Origin: Paradesertivirga superstes
GTDB lineage: Bacteria; Bacteroidota; Bacteroidia; Sphingobacteriales; Sphingobacteriaceae
Length of the DNA: 64,000 nt
Direction of reading: 5' to 3'
NCBI RefSeq assembly: GCF_037622515.1
Contig: NZ_JBBJCN010000012.1
Span: 1-64,000 of the forward strand
The notes beneath the pieces are model-generated. The model was not told the DNA's origin and did no database searches. It worked only from the letters and a program-made list of their open reading frames with translations. Both the position numbers and the translations under genes were made by a program. Shown here piece after piece: positions 18,246 to 27,600 of the stretch. Positions within the stretch are counted from its first letter, which is position 1; each line of letters begins with the position of its first letter.

Positions 18246-18781
18246 CTTAGTGGATTTATTACCTATTGTTTTCCACACCCAATTATTTTAAGGGCAATTA
18301 CTCTTTTTTGTAAGTGAAGGAACAAAAATGAAAGCTTTCTTAATTGCTCATTAAAAGTTAGATTCATGTCTGCTGAATATGTTTAGATTGTGAGATTCAT
18401 AAAGTAAGCCCTGATTTGCATTATTTTTTTGCAAATGTCGAAAAAAGACGTACATTTAGAAACCAAACTATCCAAATATACCTCATACAAGCCCTTGTCT
18501 TTCAGACGAGGGTTTTTGCTTTTGTAACAATTCGATTGTATAATTACCAAACTGTTAATTTTTGTTAAAAGTCTTTGTGTTTCTGTCAATTTTTATACCT
18601 TTGACTCAGGTTTATAATTGGTTAGTTAAAAGGTCTTCATTCTCCCCGTTTGAAGATCTTTCTTTTTTTGAGGCTTTTCCATATAAGCCAAATGATTTCT
18701 ATTCGGGCTTTATACGGCTTGTCAGGTATACACTTTTTGAATAAGATGCATTTAGTATTGCTGCTTATGTGGGTTGGTATA
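18246..18781. other. 536-base intergenic stretch
   Basis: No convincing gene. Short open frames on both strands (18383-18589 minus, 18562-18744 plus) show no family resemblance. It holds one good plus-strand terminator (18492-18517) about 250 bases beyond the response-regulator stop, which could end that transcript or a small RNA. Confidence 0.45.
18492..18517 (+). terminator. Intrinsic terminator (plus strand)
   Basis: Stem CCCTTGTC / GACGAGGG (8 pairs, one T-G wobble), loop TTTCA, followed by TTTTT. It is not next to any gene end. Confidence 0.7.
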
Positions 18782-20719
18782 TTAATTCACCCTTTTTAAG
18801 GAGAATTTATTTGGGATATCAATCATTAAAGGAACTTTTTCTACAGCTATTGAGCTTAAGTCAAGTCCAAAGCTTTTTTCATCAGACACACTTAATTTTT
18901 TAAGTAACTGATGGTAGATAATTATAGACCGCTCAATGAAGCCCAGACTGTTTGCATTAGTAATTACCTTTTCAATTACAACGAATCTGAAATCGCCTGC
19001 TATGTTGTACTCACTTAATGAAGGGTATTTACTTGTAATTTCTACTTCACCTGCTTTAACAAGATCTTCAACAACCATTCTAAAAAGAATATTAATACGT
19101 TGCTCTACCTTAAACCCTAATTTAAAGTCGACTCTTATTAATTGCTTAGGGATAAATGAAGTAACCTTATATTCTGATGTATAAGGCTCATCGGTAACAT
19201 CAACATGCAGAAGCCAGTACACATCCGCTCTTTTTGGATTCTTTTGAATAATGGAATAAATAGTCGAATGTTCTATCTCCGTCTTGAAATTTGCGCTTGT
19301 CAGATAAACCAGCTGAGATGCATATTTAGGAACTGTTGAGTCGGCGCTTAACTTACTGATAATCGGAAAGTATTGATCTATCTCAACAAACCGCATGTAC
19401 CTGTTTCTGATTCTCCGTCCGTTTGACCATGACCACATAATTGAAAATAAAACACTTCCCAATATTACGGTAAACCATCCTCCATGCAGGATTCTAGGTA
19501 AGTTCCCAGCAAGGAAGGTTAATTCGATAATGCCATATACAACTAAAAATAAGGCAATAAGGTATACGGGATAATGCTTTTTCTTTAGAAAGACGGCTAC
19601 CAGAATAGAAGTCATTAGCATGGTGATAGTGATAGAAAGACCATAAGCATGCTCCATACTATCTGAATTCTTAAAGATGAGTAAAACCACCATGCAACCA
19701 ATCCACAAAATCCAATTCATTGAAGGAACATAGATCTGACCTTTCTGAATAGAAGGGAAGTTTATTTTTACCTTAGGCCAAAGATTTAATCTTACGGCTT
19801 CAGCAATTAAAGTGAATGAGCCTGAGATCAGAGCCTGACTGGCTATTATTGCAGCCAGAGTTGCAATTCCAATTCCATAAATTAAGAACCAGTTAGGCAT
19901 TAAACTGTAGAAGGGTATTCGACCTTCCAAATAACCACCTTGTTGCTTCCAAAGCCAAACACCTTGTCCGAAATAGTTAAGTAAGAGGCAAAGTTTTACA
20001 TATATCCAGCTGATCCTGATATTCGCCCGTCCACAGTGGCCTAAATCTGAATATAGTGCTTCAGCTCCTGTTGTACAAAGAAATACACCTCCAAGAATTA
20101 AGAATGCCTGTGGATGTGTTGACAATATATGGTAGGCATAATAGGGATTTACACCTTTTAGTATTTCAGGAAATTGGAGAATAAAAGCGACACCCAGCAC
20201 GGCAATCATAGTGAACCAGATCCACATTATTGGCCCAAAAGCTTTGCCGATTATAGATGTTCCGAATTGCTGTATAATAAATATTCCTGTCAGGATAATG
20301 ATTACAATTGGTATAGTTGGTATTTCCGGGTATCGAAGTGCTAATCCTTCAATGGCCGCGGAAACAGTGAAGGGCGGAGTTATTATACCGTCGGCTAATA
20401 AAGCTGCGCCTCCAACGGCTGCTGGGATTATCAACCATCTCGCTTTACTCTTGACAAGGGAAAATAATGAGAATATTCCACCTTCCCCTTTATTGTCAGC
20501 CTGAAGGGTAATGATGACATATTTAATCGTTGTTTGAAGTGTGAGCGTCCAGAACACGCAGGATAATCCTCCCAAAATAAGGTCAGGGGTGATTAAACGG
20601 GTACCAATTATTGACTTGAAAACATATAGCGGAGAGGTGCCTATATCTCCATAAATTATGCCTAAACTAATTAAAAGTCCAGCAGCCGATAGCTTATGAG
20701 CATGTTTATGAGTTGCCAT
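18782..20719 (-). CDS. kup: KUP-type potassium uptake protein
   Basis: A 645-residue K+ transporter of the Kup/HAK/KT family. The N-terminal signature 'ISLGIIYGDIGTSPLYVFKSI' is complete and about twelve membrane helices span residues 13-440; the hydrophilic C-terminal region (about 450-645) is the cytoplasmic regulatory part. 'NKGEGGIFSLF' and 'TGAEALYSDLGHCG' are further family marks. The length is normal. A good promoter lies just upstream (20741-20769). The gene is alone in its unit. Confidence 0.96.
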   Translation of the reverse strand: MATHKHAHKLSAAGLLISLGIIYGDIGTSPLYVFKSIIGTRLITPDLILGGLSCVFWTLTLQTTIKYVIITLQADNKGEGGIFSLFSLVKSKARWLIIPAAVGGAALLADGIITPPFTVSAAIEGLALRYPEIPTIPIVIIILTGIFIIQQFGTSIIGKAFGPIMWIWFTMIAVLGVAFILQFPEILKGVNPYYAYHILSTHPQAFLILGGVFLCTTGAEALYSDLGHCGRANIRISWIYVKLCLLLNYFGQGVWLWKQQGGYLEGRIPFYSLMPNWFLIYGIGIATLAAIIASQALISGSFTLIAEAVRLNLWPKVKINFPSIQKGQIYVPSMNWILWIGCMVVLLIFKNSDSMEHAYGLSITITMLMTSILVAVFLKKKHYPVYLIALFLVVYGIIELTFLAGNLPRILHGGWFTVILGSVLFSIMWSWSNGRRIRNRYMRFVEIDQYFPIISKLSADSTVPKYASQLVYLTSANFKTEIEHSTIYSIIQKNPKRADVYWLLHVDVTDEPYTSEYKVTSFIPKQLIRVDFKLGFKVEQRINILFRMVVEDLVKAGEVEITSKYPSLSEYNIAGDFRFVVIEKVITNANSLGFIERSIIIYHQLLKKLSVSDEKSFGLDLSSIAVEKVPLMIDIPNKFSLKRVN

Positions 20720-20740
20720 TTTAATATTTTAAAACCGCGC

Positions 20741-20769
20741 CAAAGCTAGATGATTCTTCATAAATGCAA
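20741..20769 (-). promoter_or_regulatory. Promoter for kup
   Basis: On the minus strand, TTG (20769-20767), an 18-base spacer, then TAGCTTTG (20748-20741), a perfect TAnnTTTG. Transcription would begin about 15 bases before the kup ATG. Confidence 0.65.
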
Positions 20770-21190
20770 CCTCAAAATAGTATGCTTATAACAACGTGTT
20801 TATACCATAATTGCAGAGGCCTGGTTTTAAGAAGTAATTTTTTAAGTTGAAATTAGATGTTGGCTGTTAATAGCGGCCCTCTGTATGATAATTTTCTCAA
20901 AAAGACGATTCATAGGTAAGCAGGTCGTTACTATTTTAGTACAGCCTTTTTTATTTAACGTTACGCTTCTTCAGTTATTAAACTCAGCATTTAAGATATT
21001 TAAAGCTTTTTAAAGAGTAAGCGAGTACTCATATTGAACTGTAATAATCAAATAGGTGCCTTGGAACTTGCTTTTGACACTGATCCCTTGCTTTTAGCTT
21101 TATTTGGGCATAGATAAGGAAAGCTTATTTGGATTATACTCTTTTGGGCGTTCCATTAGCATTGGTTGGCGCACAAGAAGAATTGGAAGT
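20770..21190. other. Intergenic stretch between kup and tRNA-Met
   Basis: About 420 bases, AT-rich, with no open frame, hairpin or repeat that I could support. No known riboswitch is recognisable. Confidence 0.4.
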
Positions 21191-21223
21191 AAAAAGGCTT
21201 TCAGATTTCTCTAAAAGCCTTTT
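21191..21223. terminator. Terminator after tRNA-Met
   Basis: AAAAGGCTTT / AAAAGCCTTTT inverted repeat with an 11-base loop, A-rich on one side and T-rich on the other. It lies 9 bases beyond the tRNA 3' end on the minus strand. Confidence 0.75.
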
Positions 21224-21231
21224 GGATCAAG

Positions 21232-21305
21232 TAGCGGGGAGCAGGATCGAACTGCCGACCTCAGGGTTATGAATCCTGCGCTCTAACCATCTGAGCTACC
21301 CCGCC
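21232..21305 (-). tRNA. tRNA-Met (anticodon CAT), elongator type
   Basis: The minus strand folds as a full cloverleaf: acceptor GGCGGGG / CCCCGCT (last pair G-T), D arm GCTC...GAGC, anticodon loop TTCATAA, variable AGGTC, T arm GGCAG TTCGATC CTGCT, discriminator A. CCA is not encoded. A paired first position and the absence of the initiator features point to elongator Met. A CAT anticodon modified to read AUA (Ile) cannot be fully excluded. Confidence 0.93.
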
Positions 21306-21345
21306 GTTTTCAATTATTTTTAGATCACTCTAAAAATTGGAGTTG

Positions 21346-21353
21346 CAAATATA
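21346..21353 (-). promoter_or_regulatory. -7 element TATATTTG for tRNA-Met
   Basis: A perfect TAnnTTTG on the minus strand, 41 bases upstream of the tRNA 5' end. A clear -33 TTG is missing. Confidence 0.45.
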
Positions 21354-21421
21354 GTTTAATTTACTTTCCTTTAAAAAGAAATCTAAAAAACTCTCCGAAG
21401 GTTTAGAAAAGGAAATTAAGA

Positions 21422-21802
21422 ATGTCAGAAAAAAAGAAGTTTAGCCTGGAATATGAGGTAAAATCATCTCCAAAAATATTATTCAGTTTTTTAAATGAAC
21501 CAAATGGTTTAGCACAATGGTTTGCAGATGACGTTCAATACAGAGATCAGGTGTATTCTTTTGTATGGGACGGCGAAGAACATAAAGCCAAATTGCTTTC
21601 TATAAAAGAAAATAAGCTGGTCAAATTCAGATGGGTAGATGATGAACCTGTTTTTTATTTTGAAATGGAGATTCTTCAGGATGAATTAACCAATGACGTT
21701 GCCTTATGTATAACCGATTTTGCGCCTGATGATCTGATGGAAGAACGTAAACTTATCTGGGATAATCAAATTGAATATTTGATTAGTGTTATAGGGGCTT
21801 AG
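21422..21802 (+). CDS. START-like domain protein (SRPBCC superfamily)
   Basis: A 126-residue single-domain protein resembling the AHSA1/START-like fold: 'LEYEVKSSPKILFSFLNEPNGLAQWFADDV' (helix-grip entry), 'YSFVWDGEEHKAKLLSIKENKLVKFRW' (strands), and a C-terminal helix 'RKLIWDNQIEYLISVIG'. The ligand is unknown. It precedes the LptF/LptG permease gene by 25 bases, a neighbourhood I associate with Bacteroidota, but no functional link is established. Confidence 0.8.
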   Translation: MSEKKKFSLEYEVKSSPKILFSFLNEPNGLAQWFADDVQYRDQVYSFVWDGEEHKAKLLSIKENKLVKFRWVDDEPVFYFEMEILQDELTNDVALCITDFAPDDLMEERKLIWDNQIEYLISVIGA

Positions 21803-21816
21803 GGATTTAAATCCCT
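21801..21816. terminator. Perfect 16-base palindrome at a stop codon
   Basis: AGGGATTTAAATCCCT overlaps the stop of the START-like gene and is followed by ATTTTTG. It may be a weak terminator or processing hairpin; having no loop, it would form poorly. Confidence 0.35.
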
Positions 21817-21823
21817 ATTTTTG
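21816..21823 (+). promoter_or_regulatory. -7 element TATTTTTG before lptF/G
   Basis: A perfect TAnnTTTG ending 4 bases before the GTG start. If used, the transcript would begin at or next to the start codon. Confidence 0.35.
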
Positions 21824-21827
21824 TGTT

Positions 21828-23252
21828 GTGAAAAAAATACACCTGCTGGTTTTGAAGGCCTTTATCAGGCCCTTCATTGTTACCTTTTTCATTGTCATGT
21901 TTGTATTGTTGATGCTATTTTTATTTAAATACATCGATGATCTAATTGGTAAAGGTTTTCAATGGTATGTAATTCTGCAATTAATGTGGTATGCATCGGC
22001 CACCAATGTTGCCATGGCTTTACCTCTTGCCATGCTCTTATCATCCATCATGACATTCGGAAGCCTGGGAGAAAATTATGAGCTTGTAGCCATTAAAGCA
22101 GCTGGAATCTCCCTTCAAAAGGCAATGGCTCCTCTATTTGTTTTGGTGTCTTTACTTAGTATTGGCGCTTTTCTTTTTTCTGATTATATGCTGCCTGTTG
22201 CTAATTTGAAGTTTGGATCCCTGTTATGGGATGTAAGGAACCAGAAGGGCGCGTTTTTACTAAAAGAGGGGGTTTTTAATAATAGTATTCCTGGTTTCAG
22301 TATCAGGGTTCAACAGAAAGATCCGGATGAAAGAACCCTATATAACATTATCATCTACGATCATAATAACGCTACTGGTAATGTTGTTATAAGGGCCAAG
22401 CAGGGCGTGATGACAAAAACTCCGGATGAAAGTTCGTTGATTCTTAATCTTAAAGATGGTGTAAGATACGAGGAGAAGTCTGGAGACGGAACGTATAATC
22501 CAAGACAGCGCTTTACCCGGTATAAATTTAAAGAAACAACGCAAAAGTTTGATTTATCGGGTTTCAAAATGCAAAGAACAGATGAGAATTTGTTTAAAAG
22601 CAGTTATGCGATGATGAACCTAAAGCAATTAAAATACTATAAAGATTCTACCGTCAAAGTAACTGATAGCACTATAAGAACATACGATAATATGGTCATT
22701 CCTATGATCAGGCTTTACGCCATGAATGCTCCGGTCAGTTCAGTTAAGGTCGGGAGTATTCCTCAGTATAAAAAGAATGTACTAGACATTGTGCCGGTTA
22801 ACGAACGGTCGAATGCTATCTCATTTGCACTATCTGAGACAAGAGGGATTAAGGATGTTGTGAGTGCAAAGGCAATAGAGAAAACTGATTATAAAAAGAG
22901 TATTCTTAGATATGTTGTAGAATATAATCGAAAATTTACGCTTGCGGTATCCTGTCTTATACTCTTCTCCATCGGCGCTCCATTGGGTGCCATTATCAGG
23001 AAGGGTGGCCTGGGTTTGCCGGTTGTAATGTCAGTTTTGTTTTTTCTAATCTATCATATTATTTCTCAGATTGGAGAGAAATCTGCTAAGGCAGGTACCA
23101 TGGATCCTATTTTAGGAATGTGGATAGCAATTATTGTTTTAACCCCGTTAGGGGTTTTCCTGACTTATAAAGCTGCTATAGATTCGGCGATTTTTGACGT
23201 AGATTATTACAAGCAGCAAATTCTTAAGCTCATAAAAAAGAAAGACAGCTGA
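21828..23252 (+). CDS. LptF/LptG family LPS export permease
   Basis: A 474-residue inner-membrane permease of the Lpt system, which moves lipopolysaccharide towards the outer membrane. Layout: membrane helices at about 13-35, 50-75 and 95-120, a periplasmic beta-jellyroll-like region (about 125-350), then three helices near 365-465. 'FIRPFIVTFFIVMFVLLMLFLFKYIDDLIGKG' covers the first helix (positions 12-43) and its conserved exit. The GTG start at 21828 gives the usual 'KKIHLLVLKAFIRPF' N-terminus. LptF and LptG cannot be told apart here; no second permease gene is in the window. Confidence 0.9.
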   Translation: MKKIHLLVLKAFIRPFIVTFFIVMFVLLMLFLFKYIDDLIGKGFQWYVILQLMWYASATNVAMALPLAMLLSSIMTFGSLGENYELVAIKAAGISLQKAMAPLFVLVSLLSIGAFLFSDYMLPVANLKFGSLLWDVRNQKGAFLLKEGVFNNSIPGFSIRVQQKDPDERTLYNIIIYDHNNATGNVVIRAKQGVMTKTPDESSLILNLKDGVRYEEKSGDGTYNPRQRFTRYKFKETTQKFDLSGFKMQRTDENLFKSSYAMMNLKQLKYYKDSTVKVTDSTIRTYDNMVIPMIRLYAMNAPVSSVKVGSIPQYKKNVLDIVPVNERSNAISFALSETRGIKDVVSAKAIEKTDYKKSILRYVVEYNRKFTLAVSCLILFSIGAPLGAIIRKGGLGLPVVMSVLFFLIYHIISQIGEKSAKAGTMDPILGMWIAIIVLTPLGVFLTYKAAIDSAIFDVDYYKQQILKLIKKKDS

Positions 23253-23305
23253 ACATCTTTTACCCGCAGATTATAAAGTTTTACCTGAATTTAATTACAG
23301 AACTG

Positions 23306-23313
23306 TAATTTTG
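23306..23313 (+). promoter_or_regulatory. -7 element TAATTTTG before ribBA
   Basis: A perfect TAnnTTTG ending 8 bases before the ribBA ATG. No good -33 TTG is seen at the right distance. No FMN riboswitch is recognisable upstream. Confidence 0.4.
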
Positions 23314-23321
23314 TTTTTATA

Positions 23322-24536
23322 ATGGATATCAAGCTTAATACGATAGAAGAAGCAATCGAAGAAATTAAAGCCGGAAAGGTAATTATAGTTGTTGACGACG
23401 AAGACAGGGAAAATGAAGGCGATTTCTTAACAGCGGCCAGAAATGCAACACCAGAGGTTGTAAATTTTATGGCGAAATACGGCCGTGGCTTAATTTGTGT
23501 CCCTTTAACAGATGAACGCTGCGACGAGCTAAAGCTCGATTTGATGGTTGGCAAGAATACCACTTCTCATGAAACTAATTTTACCGTTTCGGTTGATCTG
23601 ATAGGTCATGGGTGTACCACAGGTATTTCAGCAACAGACCGGTCTAAAACTATTCAGGCTTTAATTAATCCCCAAAGCACTCCTGACGATCTTGGGCGGC
23701 CAGGGCATATTTTCCCCTTAAGAGCGAAGGATGGAGGTGTGCTGCGTCGTGCGGGTCACACAGAAGCTGCAATAGACCTGGCGGCAATGGCCGGGTTTGA
23801 ACCTGCGGGCGTTATTGTCGAAATTATGAACGAAGACGGCGACATGGCGCGTTTACCCGAGCTCATGGTTATAGCTAAACAGCTTGACATGAAAATTATT
23901 TCCATTAAGGACTTAATTGCTTACCGCTTATGCCAGGAATCTTTGATAAAGAAAGAAGTATCTGTAAAGTTACCTACAGAATGGGGTGAATTCGAATTGG
24001 TTGCTTACACCCAAATTGATTCGGGAGAACACCATATTGCTCTTGTTAAGGGAACCTGGGAAGAGAATGAACCTATATTGGTAAGGGTTCATAGTTCTTG
24101 CATTACAGGAGACATATTTGGTTCGTGCAGATGTGATTGCGGGCCCCAATTGCATAAGGCGATGGAAATGATTGATAAGGAAGGCAAGGGAGTGATTATT
24201 TATATGAACCAGGAAGGCAGAGGAATCGGCCTAATCAATAAATTGCGTGCCTATAACCTTCAGGAAAACGGTTTTGATACTGTCGATGCAAATTTAAAGC
24301 TCGGCTTTAAAATGGATCAGCGCGATTATGGTTTGGGCGCACAAATATTGCGCAGTCTGGGTATTAAAAAAATGCGTCTGATGTCTAATAACCCAACAAA
24401 GCGGGCCGGATTAATTGGATATGGAATTGAAATTGTTGAAAATGTTCCTATCGAGATCAAGTCTAATATCCATAATGAGCTGTATCTCAAAGCCAAGAGA
24501 GATAGAATGGGACATACTATTATGAAAGGCTCTTAA
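23322..24536 (+). CDS. ribBA: Bifunctional 3,4-DHBP synthase / GTP cyclohydrolase II
   Basis: A 404-residue riboflavin-pathway enzyme. The N-terminal half is RibB: 'VDDEDRENEGDF' (about 24-35) holds the acidic active-site loop and 'SHETNFTVSVDL' and 'RRAGHTEAAIDLA' are further RibB marks. The C-terminal half is RibA: 'HSSCITGDIFGSCRCDCG' gives the three zinc-binding Cys and 'MNQEGRGIGLINKLRAYNLQ' the GTP-binding and catalytic segment. Both halves look active. RibA makes the pyrimidine precursor from GTP and RibB the four-carbon unit. The gene is not clustered with other rib genes. Confidence 0.97.
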   Translation: MDIKLNTIEEAIEEIKAGKVIIVVDDEDRENEGDFLTAARNATPEVVNFMAKYGRGLICVPLTDERCDELKLDLMVGKNTTSHETNFTVSVDLIGHGCTTGISATDRSKTIQALINPQSTPDDLGRPGHIFPLRAKDGGVLRRAGHTEAAIDLAAMAGFEPAGVIVEIMNEDGDMARLPELMVIAKQLDMKIISIKDLIAYRLCQESLIKKEVSVKLPTEWGEFELVAYTQIDSGEHHIALVKGTWEENEPILVRVHSSCITGDIFGSCRCDCGPQLHKAMEMIDKEGKGVIIYMNQEGRGIGLINKLRAYNLQENGFDTVDANLKLGFKMDQRDYGLGAQILRSLGIKKMRLMSNNPTKRAGLIGYGIEIVENVPIEIKSNIHNELYLKAKRDRMGHTIMKGS

Positions 24537-24687
24537 GTATCTGAGTTTAAAATTACACCGTATTTTAGCATTTGCTGTTTTTCCTCCCGGGTAGAAATAG
24601 CGAATGTTATGAATTAATAGCTTTCCTGGCTTAACCACATATAAAAAACAAAGGCTTCAAAGGCCGATCAGAACTTTCTAAATTCGA

Positions 24688-27600
24688 TTATTTAACGGAT
24701 GGTTTTTTTTGTCCCGTACTCTCATTAGAAGGGTTTGACATAACCACCGGCGGGGATGTATTAATAGGCGGAGGAGGTGCCTGGGGAACCTCGTTTTGGC
24801 GTTCTTCCATACGTTTTCTGCCAATTAATGCCCGTAAAAATTCCCCCAGAGTGTCAAAATCTTTGCGGTACACCAATCCTAACGCACTAACATATTCCTG
24901 ATTTGTGTTGGTGCTCAGCACAACTTTATTATTTAACCGGTTCGATGCTCTTGCAATAAGGCTGCCATCTTTTTTTATCAGATATTGAGCTTCCACGTCT
25001 CTTGCAAAAGAATTACCAATAACATCAAACCCACTCGTAAGTACCCTGGTATCAGTAATTCCACCTGTCAATATTAATCTGTCTTTAAATAATCTGAAAG
25101 TCGCACTCGCGTCATTTAATGAGCGCACATTAAAATCTACTGACCTTAAATTTAACGTTTGTGCCAGAATAGTATTCAGCTGGTTGAATGTTAATTCTGT
25201 TACCGTGCTAAGAACGGTTTCGTTAACAGCATTGAATTCCAGGCCCGAATTAGAAGCGAATGACCGGCGCGCAACGAAGCTCAGGGCTTGCTGGGTTCTG
25301 TTATTGATATCACTTAAATAACTTTGTAATTCATCTTTAACATACGGGTCCTGAGGGAAATTAATGTCCAGATCAATTTTAGGACGGGTTAATACACCAG
25401 TTAAAGTCATTACGGCTTCGGCATTTATACTCTCCCGTTTTGCTGGCCTGCCTGCGGCAACATATAAAGGTCCCAGGTTTGCTCTCTGGCTGTAAACAGC
25501 TGTTAAGTTAATCTCCGCTTCTACCGGATCTCCGGTCCACCGGATTGAACCACCCTGCCGGATTTCAAAGATCTTACTGATATATTCCTGTGCTGTATAT
25601 TGAAATTCTCCGCTTGTAATAAGGTATCTTCCAAACATCTGAAATTCGCCGAGACTCGTAATGTTTAAGGATAGAGCCTCTGAGGTTCCTTTACCACTAA
25701 GTTTTCCGAGGTCGGTGATAATATTTACCTGTGAGGCTTCATCAACCTCAAGGTTTAAATTCATGGAAAGACCGCTAAACGATGGCTGCTTTCGCGGAGT
25801 TAATGAAGAATCTTTAGCAACAAACGTAATAAAGTCATTGCTGGCTACACGAGAAGCAGCATTTAAGGGAATATTGAATATTGTACCAGCCTCGGTTTTT
25901 GCATTTATATTAATGCGCATATTATTTGTCGGACCTTTAAAAGTATAGGTTCCGGTAGCATATGCTGTCCCATAATATAAGGGGTTATCTTTTGATGTTG
26001 TATTTAATGCCATAAAATTGTCGGCATCTATAACGATATCAATATAAGGCGTTTTCGGCTTCTTCATATTGATGGAGCCGCTGGCATAGGCCTTATGGTT
26101 TTTTATATCTGTCAATTCTAACCTGTCCAGATTTATAACACTATTCGTAATACTAATATCATCGGTAATGCTGTAAGGTGTTTTAAGATAATTGACAATT
26201 AAGCGTGCATTCTTTAACCTGGCCGTGCCGTTTATATCCGGATCAAAAACACTTCCGGTAACTTTAAAATTGGCAGAGACGTTTCCGGAAACATTTGACA
26301 CCAGATGCTTCATGAACGGTTGAAAAATCACCAGTTCACTATCTTCCATCACCAGGTCAAGGTTTAAGGTATTCTTGTCAGAATTTGCGTTATAATTACC
26401 CGCAATGTTCATGGTTTCTTTACCATTTTTCTGAATATTAAGAACCAAATCAACTAATCTGGTACTATTATCCAGGTTCGCAACCATTGTTAACTCTCCG
26501 ATAGGAACATTATTCATTACCAGGGAGTCAATAATCAAATCAGATTCTATTTTAGGCGTTTTGGTAACTGAGGATAGTGTAATGTTCCCGTTAAGTTCTC
26601 CTCCTAAAGTTATTCCCCTGGTTTTTGTCACAGGATTAAAGGTTCCCAGTTTGAATTGTTTGAAACCCGCGTTGAGTTTATCGTTAGGATCTGCGGAAAT
26701 TATCCCGTCGAGAGTTAAGTACTGATTATCGCGGAACAGAGCAAAATCGCTAATAGCTAATTTGCCTTTGTCATAATTAAACCGTACCTGTTCTGGCACG
26801 CGCCATACATCTCCGTTGATAATAACATCAGAAGGTAACAAGCTTAAACTGGCAAAATTTTCTGTGTCGAACTCTACTAATCCGTTTAAATCGAGCTGAT
26901 TCACAGCATTTTTGTCAGATAGTTTAACGTTCAATGATAAGCTGTCGTTATGGAAAATGTTTGCCACGTTGACGTTTTGAATGTACAGGCTGTCGGTAAT
27001 ATCTACTCTGTCTGATGTCAAAAACACATTCAGTGCATTCGGTTGGGTTGATTCATCAATAATGAAGTTGTGGATTTTTATCTTGTTATATTCTATTAAT
27101 GAACTTGAACCCGTTAAAGTTGCAACGTTTTCAGCAGAGATAAAACGGCCTCTGAATTCAGCGCCTTCGGGAACTCTTAAAGCCGGAATAAACATTACGC
27201 TGATTGGTTCGAAGTATTTCAGATTTAGAATAAAATCAAAATTTTGTATGCCAATCGGGCCGCTTTTACTTTTTAAAGAGGGAACATATTGTTTAATAAC
27301 CGAGGTGAAATAGGACGGCAACAATTTTAAATCATATTGTCCTTGTATGCCCGCATCTAAAATATCAGAATTTATGGTAAGCGACCGGGAGTTGCCCACA
27401 CCGCTGGCTAAAACATAAACAGAATCCACAACCAGCGAGTGATGAGGCGTTGTCATGCGGATTCGTCGTAACTCCAGATTTCCCTGAATGTTATTTAAAT
27501 TGTTCCCGCTAAAGGCTGTATGAAAATCTGCATCTATCTGGACAGTGTCCTTTGTAAAGCCAAGTTTATGAAGGTTGGTATTTCGAAGAGTAGCATTAAA

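Noticed and set aside
20720..21231. c-di-AMP riboswitch upstream of kup
   Set aside because: The promoter lies only about 15 bases before the start codon, leaving no room for an aptamer, and no conserved motif is seen.
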